A stretch of 64,000 nt of DNA, taken from assembly GCF_004297105.1 (NCBI RefSeq), contig NZ_SCVE01000012.1, positions 983,724 to 1,047,723 of the forward strand. Reading direction: 5' to 3'. The notes beneath the pieces are model-generated. The model made no database searches, was not told where the DNA came from, and saw only the letters and a list, made by a program, of their open reading frames with translations. The DNA is from Herbiconiux sp. (lineage in GTDB: Bacteria; Actinomycetota; Actinomycetes; Actinomycetales; Microbacteriaceae). How positions within the stretch are numbered: position 1 is the first letter of the stretch; the number at the start of each line of letters is the position of its first letter. Below are positions 26,482 through 34,415 of this stretch, piece after piece. Both the position numbers and the translations under genes were made by a program.

Positions 26482-28218
26482 CTACTCCAGCAGTTTGCCC
26501 GCCACCGCGACCTCCTCGCGCATGAGCGCCGCGATCTCCGACGGGATGTCCGGGATCGACTCGCGCACCACGCCCGCCGACGGTGACCACACGAGGTTCA
26601 CCTGCAGCGCCGGGTCGAGCGCCGGGTAATCGGAGCGGTTGTGGCATCCGCGGGTCTCGCGACGCTCGAGCGCCGCCTCGAGGGTGGCGCGCGCCGCGAG
26701 GGCGGCCGACTTGAGGTCGAAGGCGTGAGCGAGATCCTGGTAGCCCGCGATGTCGGGGTGCACGCCCACCGACGGGATGCGGGCCTCGATCGCGTCGAGC
26801 TCGGCCAGTCCGGCGCGCAGCCCGGCCTCGTCGCGCACCACGCCCGCGTGCTCGGTCATGGTGTTGCGGATGGCGCGCTGCAGCGCGCGCACGTTCTCGG
26901 GGCCGTCGGCGGCGAGCAGTGCGTCGATCTCGTCGCGCGCCACCGCGACCGCCGCCGCCGAGCGCTGCTGAGCCGGCAGCGCGGACGAGTACGCCGCGGC
27001 CGCCTGGCCCAGGATCCGCCCGAAGACGAGCAACTCGATCAGCGAATTGCCGCCGAGGCGGTTCGCTCCGTGCAGCCCCGAGGAGGCCTCGCCGATGGCG
27101 TAGAGGCCGGGGACATCCGTGCCGTGGTCCTCCGGCCGCACCCACACGCCGCCCATCGAGTAGTGCGCCGTGGGTGCGATCTCGATCGGCTCCTTCGTGA
27201 CGTCGAGCATCTGCAGCTCGAGCATCGTCTGGTACACCCTCGGCAGCTTCGTCATGATGGTCTCGCGCGGAAGATGGGAGACGTCGAGCCACACTCCGCC
27301 GTTCGGGGTGCCGCGCCCTTCCTTGATCTCCGTGTAGCAGGCGAGGGCCACGCGGTCACGGGTGGAGAGCTCGAGGCGTTCGGGATCGTACTTGTGCATG
27401 AAGCGCTCGCCGAGGCCGTTGCGCAGGATGCCGCCCTCTCCGCGTGCCGCTTCCGAGATGAGGGTGCCCGCCGCGTTCTCGGGCTCGATGATGCCCGACG
27501 GATGGAACTGCACGAGCTCGGGGTCGCGCAGCCGCCCGCCCGCCTCGACGGCGAGGCGGAACGAGTCGCCCGTGTTCTCGTCGCGACGGCTCGAGGTGCG
27601 ACGCCAGATGCGGTTGTGGCCCCCGGCGGCGAGGATGACCGCGTCCGCGTGGATGAGGTACTTGGTGCCGTTCTCGAGGTCGAAGCCGTAGGCCCCGAAC
27701 ACCGCGCCGTCGTCGTTCACCAGGATGCGCGTGATGTACACGGTGTCGAGCACCGGGATGTCGAGCTGCGCGGCCCGGTTGATGAGGGTGCGCTGGATCT
27801 CGAGACCCGTGTAGTCGCCCGCGAACGCCGTGCGGCGGTAGGTGTGGGCGCCGAAGAAGCGCTGAGAGATGCGGCCGTCGTCCTCGCGGGCGAACGGCAT
27901 GCCGTAGCGTTCGAGGTCGTCGATGCCCTGCGCGGCTCCGGAGGTCACGATCTCGACCGTGTGCGGATTCGCCAGCAGGTACGACTCCTTCAGGGTGTCG
28001 GCGGCGTGCTGCTGCCAGCTGTCGTCGGGGTCCATGGTGGCGAGGGCCGCATTGATGCCGCCGGCCGCGAGGGAGGTGTGCGCATCCGACTTGGGGCGCT
28101 TGCCGACGGCGAGCACGTCGACGCCCTGCTCGGAGAGTTCGATGGCGGCGCGGAGGCCGGAACCGCCTGTGCCGATGACGAGCACGGTGGTGGAGATCTG
28201 GCGTTCTGAAGGGCTCAT
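26482..28218 (-). CDS. FAD-dependent fumarate reductase/succinate dehydrogenase-type flavoprotein (L-aspartate oxidase-like)
   Basis: 578 aa. N-terminal dinucleotide fold TVLVIGTGGSGLRAAIELSEQG; FAD covalent-site region SDAHTSLAAGGINAAL, where an SDH would have its flavinylated His; substrate/capping region ELVQFHPSGI; active-site segment STRDRVALACYTEIKEGRG; HYSMGGVWV and ASSGLHGANRLGGNSL. This family oxidises or reduces C4 dicarboxylates or aspartate. There is no adjacent iron-sulphur or membrane subunit and no nadA/nadC, so it is an orphan. ATG at 28218 chosen over 28272. Divergent from a LysR regulator. Confidence 0.85.
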   Translation of the reverse strand: MSPSERQISTTVLVIGTGGSGLRAAIELSEQGVDVLAVGKRPKSDAHTSLAAGGINAALATMDPDDSWQQHAADTLKESYLLANPHTVEIVTSGAAQGIDDLERYGMPFAREDDGRISQRFFGAHTYRRTAFAGDYTGLEIQRTLINRAAQLDIPVLDTVYITRILVNDDGAVFGAYGFDLENGTKYLIHADAVILAAGGHNRIWRRTSSRRDENTGDSFRLAVEAGGRLRDPELVQFHPSGIIEPENAAGTLISEAARGEGGILRNGLGERFMHKYDPERLELSTRDRVALACYTEIKEGRGTPNGGVWLDVSHLPRETIMTKLPRVYQTMLELQMLDVTKEPIEIAPTAHYSMGGVWVRPEDHGTDVPGLYAIGEASSGLHGANRLGGNSLIELLVFGRILGQAAAAYSSALPAQQRSAAAVAVARDEIDALLAADGPENVRALQRAIRNTMTEHAGVVRDEAGLRAGLAELDAIEARIPSVGVHPDIAGYQDLAHAFDLKSAALAARATLEAALERRETRGCHNRSDYPALDPALQVNLVWSPSAGVVRESIPDIPSEIAALMREEVAVAGKLLE

Positions 28219-28289
28219 GCGCTCCACGCTAAGCAGTCGATCGGGATTACTCCAATGCATATAAGGCGTCATGGCGATGCGGTTACGCT
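28219..28289. promoter_or_regulatory. divergent promoter region between flavoprotein and LysR genes
   Basis: 71 bp with an A/T-rich centre (ATTACTCCAATGCATATAAG). LysR regulators usually bind such a shared region; ATGCAT is a small palindrome there. I see no unambiguous T-n11-A site. Confidence 0.35.
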
Positions 28290-29225
28290 ATGACAATGAA
28301 CCTCGAACAGCTGCGCGCGTTCACCGAGGTGGCGCGGGTGGGCAACTTCACCCGGGCGGCCGAGAACCTGCATCTCGCGCAGCCCTCGCTGAGCCGGCAG
28401 ATCGCGGCCCTGGAGCTCGATCTGGGCGCCGAGCTCTTCGTGCGGGCTCGTGGCGGAAGCACGCTGACGGTGGCGGGGGAGTCGCTGCTGCCCCTGGCGA
28501 GACGGATGCTTGCCGACGCCGACTCGGTGCGCCGCGAACTCGCCGAACTCGCCGGGCTGCAGCGCGGAGTGGTGCGGCTCGGCGCGACGCCGACGCTCTG
28601 CATCAGCCTGGTGGCCGAGGTGTTCAGTGCGTTCCATGCCGACCATCCGGGCATCGAGCTGCACCTCTCCGAGCACGGGTCGCGGCGACTGCTCGACGAG
28701 CTGGCGGGAGGGGAGCTCGACCTGGCGTTGATCACGACCTCCGCGCCCTCATCCGCGGAGCCGTTCACCGTGGCACCCCTGCTGGTGGAGGAGCTGGTGG
28801 TGATCTCGTCGGCCGCTGCGCCGCCACTGGCCACGCGCCGACGAGGCACGATCGGGCTCGCCGAGGTGGCCGCGTTGCCGCAGATCGTGTTCAGCTCGAG
28901 CTACGACCTGCGCGGTACGACCGACGATGCCTTCGCCGTGGCGGGGCTCACGCCCGAGGTGGTGCTCGAGGGCGCGGAGATGGATGCCGTGCTGCGGTTC
29001 GTGGAGCGCGGCCTCGGTGTGGCCATCGTGCCGGCGATGGTGCTGATCGACCGGCCCGGTCTGCGCTCGGTGCGTCTCGCGGCGCCGGCGCTGACGCGCA
29101 CGATCAGCCTGGCGCGGCCGACCGGCGTGGTGCCTACCGCCGCGGTCGGCGTGATGCAGCGCACGATCGCCGGCACGGCCCGCGCGTTCGCGGCGCGCGC
29201 CGGCGCCACGATGCGCCTCGCCTGA
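28290..29225 (+). CDS. LysR-family transcriptional regulator
   Basis: 311 aa, standard family length. HTH: MNLEQLRAFTEVARVGNFTRAAENLHLAQPSLSRQIAALE. Followed by the dimer helix and the two-lobed substrate-binding domain (GVVRLGATPTLCISLVAEV, DLALITT, ERGLGVAIVPAMV). Activates or represses adjacent genes in response to a small effector. Divergent from the orphan flavoprotein, which is the likely target; a dicarboxylate or related acid would be a plausible effector (inference). Confidence 0.93.
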   Translation: MTMNLEQLRAFTEVARVGNFTRAAENLHLAQPSLSRQIAALELDLGAELFVRARGGSTLTVAGESLLPLARRMLADADSVRRELAELAGLQRGVVRLGATPTLCISLVAEVFSAFHADHPGIELHLSEHGSRRLLDELAGGELDLALITTSAPSSAEPFTVAPLLVEELVVISSAAAPPLATRRRGTIGLAEVAALPQIVFSSSYDLRGTTDDAFAVAGLTPEVVLEGAEMDAVLRFVERGLGVAIVPAMVLIDRPGLRSVRLAAPALTRTISLARPTGVVPTAAVGVMQRTIAGTARAFAARAGATMRLA

Positions 29226-29253
29226 CCCCCGCCCCGCCCCCACCCCACCCTCC

Positions 29254-29325
29254 CCTCCTCGCGACTCGCCAGAATCCGGTCCAAATCGCCTCGGATGGAC
29301 CGGATTCTGGCGAGTCGCGAGGAGG
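29254..29325. repeat. long palindromic hairpin, family 2, copy 2
   Basis: Perfect 30-bp arms (29254-29283 and 29296-29325) around a 12-base loop. Core CTCGCGACTCGCC then AGAATCCGGTCCA. It directly abuts the TGA of the SIP-like gene on the minus strand and lies 28 bases after the LysR stop. Relative to copy 1 at 17923 the arms carry a few substitutions, one of them compensated on both arms (A-A versus A-G in the AAAATCC/AGAATCC segment), suggesting selection for pairing. Confidence 0.9.
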
Positions 29326-29748
29326 TCAGTCGTCGATGGCGTCGAGCGCCTCGTTCGAGATGCGGGAGGCCAGCTCGCGGTACATCGCGCCGACGCGTGG
29401 GCTGGCGTTGCAGCCCACCCACAGGGTGATGCGCTCGCCGCCATCGGTCAGCGCCTCGGGCATCCATTCGGCGACCCATGCGCACACCGCCGAGCAGATG
29501 AGCTCGCCGCGCGGTGCGATCTCGAGCAGGCCGTGCGGCACGAGATCGCGCCGCAGCCAGGTGAGCGAGACCCCGGCTGGCCGCTCGAGCGGCCGGATCT
29601 GGATGGGCGACACGATCTCGATGTAGACCTGCCCGTAGGCGTCGTCCGGCAGCTCGCGCAGGATGCGCGTGATCGCTCCCAGGTCGCTGGTGTCACCCGA
29701 GAGGAGCGCGTGTGCGAGGTTGCCGGGGGCGAACTCGAAACTCTGCAT
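29326..29748 (-). CDS. siderophore-interacting-protein-like small protein under an iron box
   Basis: 140 aa. The segment SDLGAITRILRELPDDAYGQVYIEI and the following VSPIQIRPLERPAGVSLTWLRRDL resemble the C-terminal NAD-binding lobe of SIP/ViuB ferric-siderophore reductases, without the N-terminal FAD lobe. The later LICSAVCAWVAEWMPEALTDGGERITLWVGCN fits that reading (VGCN). It has a perfect DtxR/IdeR box 11 bases before its ATG. Role in iron release or sensing is inference; stand-alone SIP-tail proteins are common near iron genes in this family of bacteria. Confidence 0.6.
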   Translation of the reverse strand: MQSFEFAPGNLAHALLSGDTSDLGAITRILRELPDDAYGQVYIEIVSPIQIRPLERPAGVSLTWLRRDLVPHGLLEIAPRGELICSAVCAWVAEWMPEALTDGGERITLWVGCNASPRVGAMYRELASRISNEALDAIDD

Positions 29749-29758
29749 GCTTCCTAAT

Positions 29759-29777
29759 TTAGGTAAGGCTTACCTAA
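29759..29777. promoter_or_regulatory. DtxR/IdeR-type iron box
   Basis: TTAGGTAAGGCTTACCTAA is a perfect 9-1-9 palindrome and matches the actinobacterial DtxR/IdeR consensus (TTAGGTTAGGCTAACCTAA) except for two symmetric positions. It lies immediately upstream of the SIP-like gene, where Fe-loaded repressor would block transcription. Confidence 0.9.
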
Positions 29778-29794
29778 TAGGCAACCCACTGGTG

Positions 29795-30625
29795 TTATTC
29801 CTTCGATGCAGGGCTCGCAGCGTGCCGGCGCCGGCGCACGGACACCACGACGACAGTGGCGATCACGGCCGCGACCACGACTCCGATCGCGACTCCGACC
29901 AGGGCGGGAGCGGGGTCGCTCGACCCTGTGGCCGCGGCGACGTCGTCGAGTGGAACGGCAGTTCCCGTCGATTCCCCGGCGCCGACCGCGGGCCCCGGTG
30001 CGGCGGTCCCCGTGGCGGGTTCGGGGGTGGGCGTGGGAGCGATCGAGCCGAACGCCACCGGGGTGAACGTCTCGTTGGTCGGGTTGGCGACGCCATGCGC
30101 GCCGATCGTGATCACACCGCACTGCGTGGCCAGGCAGTCCACCTGCACGGGGTTGTTCTCGCGGTCGAACGTCTCGAACACCGGTCCCTGCACCACGACA
30201 GTCGCCGACCAGCTGCCGTCGGCGGCGATCACGCCCGAAGAGGCGGATGCCTCGGTCGCGCCCCCGGGGAACGCCACGAACTGCTGGTACCCCGCCGGGC
30301 TCGTCTCGTCGTCCATCGCGTAGCGGTAGCTCGTGCCGGTGGCCCCGCCGAGACTCGGCTGCCAGGATCCGGCGGGATCCACCCAGCCGAAGAGCACGTA
30401 GATCCCGCCGAACCCGCCCTGCACCGACTGGAAGCCCGAGCCGGTGACGGTCAGGGTCGACGGGGCATCCGGGCTCAGCAGGGGGAGGCCCGCCGCATCC
30501 GTCGCCGTGCTGCCCTCGACCGCGATCGCCACCCGGGCCTCGGCACTCGCCGGCGTGGCGGCCCCGAACAGCCCCGCGCCGAGGGCGAGCACTGCCGCGG
30601 CGAGGGCACTGCCCACCCGCCTCAT
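29795..30625 (-). CDS. secreted, membrane-anchored protein of the heme locus
   Basis: 276 aa from the ATG at 30625: Sec signal peptide (RRVGSALAAAVLALGAGLFG...ASA), a beta-rich extracellular domain with one Cys pair (VDCLATQCGVITIGAHGVANPTNE), a Pro/Thr linker, and a C-terminal TM with VRRRRHAA tail. This is the layout of HtaB/HtaC-like or neocarzinostatin-fold surface proteins next to hmuTUV in corynebacteria-type loci. The frame is open far upstream, through a palindrome array, to an ATG at 31123 that overlaps the hmuV stop (ATGA); see findings. Signal peptide position favours 30625. Confidence 0.7.
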   Translation of the reverse strand: MRRVGSALAAAVLALGAGLFGAATPASAEARVAIAVEGSTATDAAGLPLLSPDAPSTLTVTGSGFQSVQGGFGGIYVLFGWVDPAGSWQPSLGGATGTSYRYAMDDETSPAGYQQFVAFPGGATEASASSGVIAADGSWSATVVVQGPVFETFDRENNPVQVDCLATQCGVITIGAHGVANPTNETFTPVAFGSIAPTPTPEPATGTAAPGPAVGAGESTGTAVPLDDVAAATGSSDPAPALVGVAIGVVVAAVIATVVVVSVRRRRHAASPASKE

Positions 30626-31119
30626 CCCGCCGGCACGCCCCGCTCCGGGCCGGCCGTTCCCTCGGGTTGCCACATGTTGTGGCAAGTAGGCGCGGGAGGC
30701 AACGTCTTGCGGCAAGTCGATGCGGGAGGCGCCGCCAGGGGTCACGTGGGCTTGGTCGCGTTCCGGGGTTGCCACATGTTGTGGCAAGTGGGCACGGTGG
30801 GCAACGTCTACTGTCACCTCGAGTGGGTGGGTGGCTTCGGGTGGGGCGCCCCTTCGGGTTGCCACATGTTGTGGCACGAGGGCGCGGGAGGCAACGTTTT
30901 GCGGCAACTCGATGCGGGAGGCGCCGCCCGGGGGTACGTGGGCTTGGTCGCGTGCTCGACTTGCCACAAGATGTGGCAAGTCGATCCCGGAGGCAACGTT
31001 TTGCGGCAAGGGGGGAGGGGAGGCAACGTTGTGCGGCGAGGGGGCAGGGGAGCCGACGGGTTCTGTCGCCTCGAGGCGGGAGGCGCCGGTCGCGGCGAGT
31101 GCGGGTCGGGGCGTCGTGG
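30626..31119. repeat. palindrome array (family 1) between hmuV and the anchored protein
   Basis: 494 bp containing four palindromes TTGCCACA-n3-TGTGGCA(A/C): at 30666-30686, 30768-30788, 30858-30878 (last position altered) and 30957-30983, where arms lengthen to a perfect CGACTTGCCACA/complement. Between them GGAGGCAACGTtTTGCGGCAA-like blocks recur (about 30695, 30888, 30990, 31020) and a GTACGTGGGCTTGGTCGCG-like block appears twice. The minus-strand frame is open throughout, translating repeats as LPQxVAS/T. Same family as the array at 5391. Confidence 0.8.
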
Positions 31120-32124
31120 TCATGGGTTCTCCTCGGAGGACGGGCCGCGCGCCGAGCGCACGGGCAGGATGAGCAGGGTTCCGTTGACCGGATGCGTCAG
31201 CACCTCGAGCGGGTGCCGATACACCGCGCTCAACAGCTCGGCGTCGAACACCTCGGTGGGCGTGCCGTCGGCCACCACCCGGCCGTTCTCGAGCAGGCAC
31301 ACCCGGTCGGCGAAGGCGGCCGCGAGACCGAGATCGTGCAGCACGACAACGACGGTGTCGCCCAGATCGGCCTGCGCGCGCGCGATGCGCAGCACATCCT
31401 CCTGGTGCCCGATGTCGAGCGCCGCCGTGGGCTCGTCGAGCAGCAGGATGCGCGTGCGCTGAGCGAGCACGCGCGCGAGCGCGGCCCGGGCCCGCTCCCC
31501 GCCGGAGAGCGAGGGCACGTGCCGCTCGGTCAGAGAGTGCAGATCGGTGAGGTCGAGGGCTTCAGCGACCGCGGCCTCGTCGTCGGCCTCGAACGGCGTG
31601 CCGATCCACGGCGCCCGGCCCATCTCCACCACCTGGGTCACCGTGAACGGGAACGCGACGCTCGTCTGCTGCAGCAGCACCGACCGCTCCCGCGCGAGTT
31701 GCTTGATCGACCACGAGGCGAGCGGATGGCCTGCAACGCGCACGGTGCCGCTGTCGACGGCCTGATCGCCCGCGATCACGGTGAGGAGGGTCGACTTGCC
31801 GGCGCCGTTCGGCCCCACCAGGGCGAGCAGCATGCCGGGGTGCGCCTGAAGACTGACATCGTGGAGGATGCCGGTGCCGTCGATGGTCACCGAGACGCCG
31901 TCGACGTCGATGCTGCCGGCACCCTGGGAGCCCGGGCCGCCGCGGGGTCCCTTGCCCGAGGTGATGTCCGCCGTGCCGCCAAACCGGGGCCCGTGCGCAG
32001 CGCGCGAAGGAGCGCCGTGCGCGTCACCCGCCAGGTCACCCGCTGCGGCACCCGACGCGCGACGCGGCGTCCCCGCATCCGGAGCACCCGCGCCGCGGCG
32101 CCCGAAGAGTCCCGCCCGCCTCAC
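31120..32124 (-). CDS. hmuV: heme ABC transporter ATP-binding protein HmuV
   Basis: 334 aa. Walker A LVGPNGAGKST, signature VPSLSGGERARAALAR, Walker B RILLLDEPTAALD, switch His VVVVLHDLGLA: FecE/HmuV-type ATPase. It powers heme (or siderophore) import with HmuU and HmuT. GTG start overlaps the hmuU stop (GTGA). The first ~65 residues are a Gly/Ala/Arg-rich extension absent from typical HmuV (about 260 aa); an internal start nearer the ABC domain is possible. Confidence 0.93.
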   Translation of the reverse strand: MRRAGLFGRRGAGAPDAGTPRRASGAAAGDLAGDAHGAPSRAAHGPRFGGTADITSGKGPRGGPGSQGAGSIDVDGVSVTIDGTGILHDVSLQAHPGMLLALVGPNGAGKSTLLTVIAGDQAVDSGTVRVAGHPLASWSIKQLARERSVLLQQTSVAFPFTVTQVVEMGRAPWIGTPFEADDEAAVAEALDLTDLHSLTERHVPSLSGGERARAALARVLAQRTRILLLDEPTAALDIGHQEDVLRIARAQADLGDTVVVVLHDLGLAAAFADRVCLLENGRVVADGTPTEVFDAELLSAVYRHPLEVLTHPVNGTLLILPVRSARGPSSEENP

Positions 32125-33170
32125 GCCCAGCCTCCCGATCGCGCCCGCGTGCGCCGCAGCAGCCAGAAGAAGAAGGGCCCGCCCACGAGCGAGGTGAGCA
32201 TGCCGATCGGCAGGTCGGCGAAGGGAACCGCCGTGCGCGCCACCAGATCGGCGGTGAGCAGCAGCAGCGCGCCGCCGAGGGTCGAGGCGATCAGCAGGGG
32301 CAGATGCGCGGGGCCGATGATCATGCGCATGAGGTGCGGGATGACGAGTCCGACGAACGCGATGATGCCCGTGAAGGCCACCGCCGCCCCCACGAGCAGG
32401 GCGACGAGCACGATGGTGCCGATCCGCAACGCCTCGACGTTGAGGCCGAGATGGCGGGCCGATCGCTCACCCAGGGAGAGCAGGTCGAGACGCCGGGCGA
32501 GGAGGATCGAGACGAGCACGCCCACGATCACCACGGGCAGCACCACCGCCACGTCCGCCCACATCGCGCCGTTCAGGCTGCCGAGCTGCCAGAACACGAT
32601 CTCCTCGCGGGCCTGGGTGTCGCCGATGAACATGAGAAGCGCGAGCCCCGCCGAGGTCACCGCGTTCACCGCGATACCGGTGAGCACGAGCGTCACCACC
32701 TCGGTCTTGCCGTTCGCGCGTGACATCGCGTAGACGAGCGCCGTGGCGGCGAGGCCGGTGACGAAGGCGGCGACGGCGATGGTCCAGCTGCCGAAGAAGG
32801 TCCAGCCGAACACGATGGTGGCCGCGCCGCCGAGGGCGGCGCCCGACGAGACGCCCACGACGCCCGGCTCGGCGAGCGGGTTGCCGAAGATCGCCTGCAT
32901 GAGCATCCCGGCCGCGGCCAGTGCCGCACCCACGAGCACGGCGAGCGCGATGCGCGGAAAGCGGATGAGCCAGAGCGCCGCCTCGGCATTGGCATCGGAG
33001 GGGGCAGGGCCGATGTCGAGCCCCATCGCATGCAGGATCGAACCCAGAACCTCCGCGGGTGGAACGGCCAGCTGCCCCGACGCCGCCGAGATCACCGCCA
33101 CCACCACGAGTGCGAGGGAGAGGCCGGCGAACAGGATGCTGCGCCGCACGCCGAGGGCCAGGCCGGCCAT
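32121..33170 (-). CDS. hmuU: heme ABC transporter permease HmuU (FecCD family)
   Basis: 349 aa with about nine to ten hydrophobic segments and FecCD hallmarks: PRIALAVLVGAALAAAGMLMQ, NPLAEPGVVGVSSGAALGG, FWQLGSLNGA, GIIAFVGLVIPHLMR (coupling loop) and DLPIGMLTSLVGGPFFFWLL. Forms the inner-membrane channel dimer. Starts within the hmuT stop (TGATG). Confidence 0.96.
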   Translation of the reverse strand: MAGLALGVRRSILFAGLSLALVVVAVISAASGQLAVPPAEVLGSILHAMGLDIGPAPSDANAEAALWLIRFPRIALAVLVGAALAAAGMLMQAIFGNPLAEPGVVGVSSGAALGGAATIVFGWTFFGSWTIAVAAFVTGLAATALVYAMSRANGKTEVVTLVLTGIAVNAVTSAGLALLMFIGDTQAREEIVFWQLGSLNGAMWADVAVVLPVVIVGVLVSILLARRLDLLSLGERSARHLGLNVEALRIGTIVLVALLVGAAVAFTGIIAFVGLVIPHLMRMIIGPAHLPLLIASTLGGALLLLTADLVARTAVPFADLPIGMLTSLVGGPFFFWLLRRTRARSGGWA

Positions 33171-34318
33171 CAGCGGGTTCCGTAGAGCGCCACCGCGAGG
33201 GCGTCGAGCACGGCGGGCGTGCGCGGCCCGAAGCTCAGGATCTGGTCGTCGGCCATGTCGACGATGCGCCGGTTCTGGCCGGCGGGAGTCGTGGCGATGG
33301 CCGGTACCCGTTCCAGCAGGCCGTCGACGCCGCCCACCGATTCGAGCCCCTTGGTCATCACGAGCACCACGTCGGGGGCGGCCTCGACGAGAGCCTCCGC
33401 CGTCATGGGCCGCATGCCCACGATGCCGCTCTCACCCGCCACGTCGATGCCGCCGAGACTCGTGATGAGGGCATCGGCCCCCGATTCGCTGCCGAAGATG
33501 TAGTACACGCCCGCGTTGCCGCGCACGTAGAGGAACAGGATGCGCAGCTTGTCGGCGTGGCCGGCGGGTGCGATCGCGGCGATCGCCGCCTGCGTGGTCT
33601 CGATCTGCTGCGTGAGCTGCGCCACCAGGGCTTCGCCGTCGGCGCTCACCCCGAGCGCGTCGGCCACCGCCTGGGTGAGCGTGCCGACGGAGTCGAGGCT
33701 GCGGTCGGGCGAGACCACCACCACGGGGATGCCGGCCTGGCGCATCTGCAGCACCACATCCCAGGGGCCGATCGACGTGTCGGTGATGATCACCGTTGGC
33801 GCGAGGGCGAGGATCGCCTCGGCACTCAGCTGGTGTCCGCTGTGGGTCACCTCCGGCAGATCGGCCGCCTCGGCGAACCCCGTCGAGGTGTCGCGGCCCA
33901 CCACATTGTCACCGAGGCCGAGCGAGAACACGGTCGCGGCGAGGGTTCCGGCCATGTCGAGGGCCAGGATGCGGCTGACGTCGCTGACGGTGACCTCGGT
34001 GCCCTGGTTGTCGGTGACCGTCACGGGGAGCACGGGCTGCGGATCGGTGTCGATGATCGAGTCGGCGATCGAATCGGACGAGAGGCAGGCGGTCGAGGGT
34101 CCGCTGATGCTGCGCGGATCGGCGACCGGGGCGACGTCGGCGAGCGCGGGCGCCGACGTCGCCCCGGTCGGTGCGCAGCCGGTCGCGCTCGTCGCGGTCG
34201 CACCGGCGGAGCCGCCGGCGGCGTTCGTACCGCTCGCTCCGGCCGAGCATCCGGACACCGCCAGAACAGCGAGCGCCACGAGCACGCCGACGGCGCGAAG
34301 GGATCGGGTGGATGCCAC
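33170..34318 (-). CDS. hmuT: heme-binding lipoprotein HmuT (periplasmic-binding type)
   Basis: 382 aa. Lipobox LAVSGCSAG after a short signal peptide, so a lipid-anchored extracytoplasmic receptor. The TroA/FecB-fold is visible: SDVSRILALDMAGTLAATVFSLGLGDNVVGRD, LPEVTHSGHQLSAEAILALAPTVIITD, GGIDVAGESGIVGMRPMTAEALVEAAPDVVLVM. First gene of hmuT-U-V; divergent from the HtaA surface protein across two iron boxes. The residue for heme iron (Tyr/His) cannot be fixed by eye. Confidence 0.95.
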   Translation of the reverse strand: MASTRSLRAVGVLVALAVLAVSGCSAGASGTNAAGGSAGATATSATGCAPTGATSAPALADVAPVADPRSISGPSTACLSSDSIADSIIDTDPQPVLPVTVTDNQGTEVTVSDVSRILALDMAGTLAATVFSLGLGDNVVGRDTSTGFAEAADLPEVTHSGHQLSAEAILALAPTVIITDTSIGPWDVVLQMRQAGIPVVVVSPDRSLDSVGTLTQAVADALGVSADGEALVAQLTQQIETTQAAIAAIAPAGHADKLRILFLYVRGNAGVYYIFGSESGADALITSLGGIDVAGESGIVGMRPMTAEALVEAAPDVVLVMTKGLESVGGVDGLLERVPAIATTPAGQNRRIVDMADDQILSFGPRTPAVLDALAVALYGTR

Positions 34319-34341
34319 AGAGACTCTCGTTTCAAACTTAA

Positions 34342-34380
34342 TTAGGTAAGGCTGTGCTTATTAAGGTTAGGGTAACCATA
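34342..34380. promoter_or_regulatory. two DtxR/IdeR-like iron boxes in the hmuT/htaA divergent promoter
   Basis: Box 1 TTAGGTAAGGCTGTGCTTA (34342-34360) matches the left half exactly and the right half poorly. Box 2 at 34362-34380 (core AGGTTAGGGTAACC) matches the DtxR consensus at 15 of 19 positions. Both lie in the 97-bp gap so could control both directions. Confidence 0.75.
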
Positions 34381-34415
34381 CTAGGCATTCTCACAGCATG
34401 ACGAGGAGTGATTTC

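Noticed and set aside
30626..31120. CRISPR-like or coding interpretation of the array at 30.7 kb
   Set aside because: Spacers are similar, not unique; the LPQxVAS translation is explained by the palindrome. Kept as a repeat, with the fusion possibility noted.
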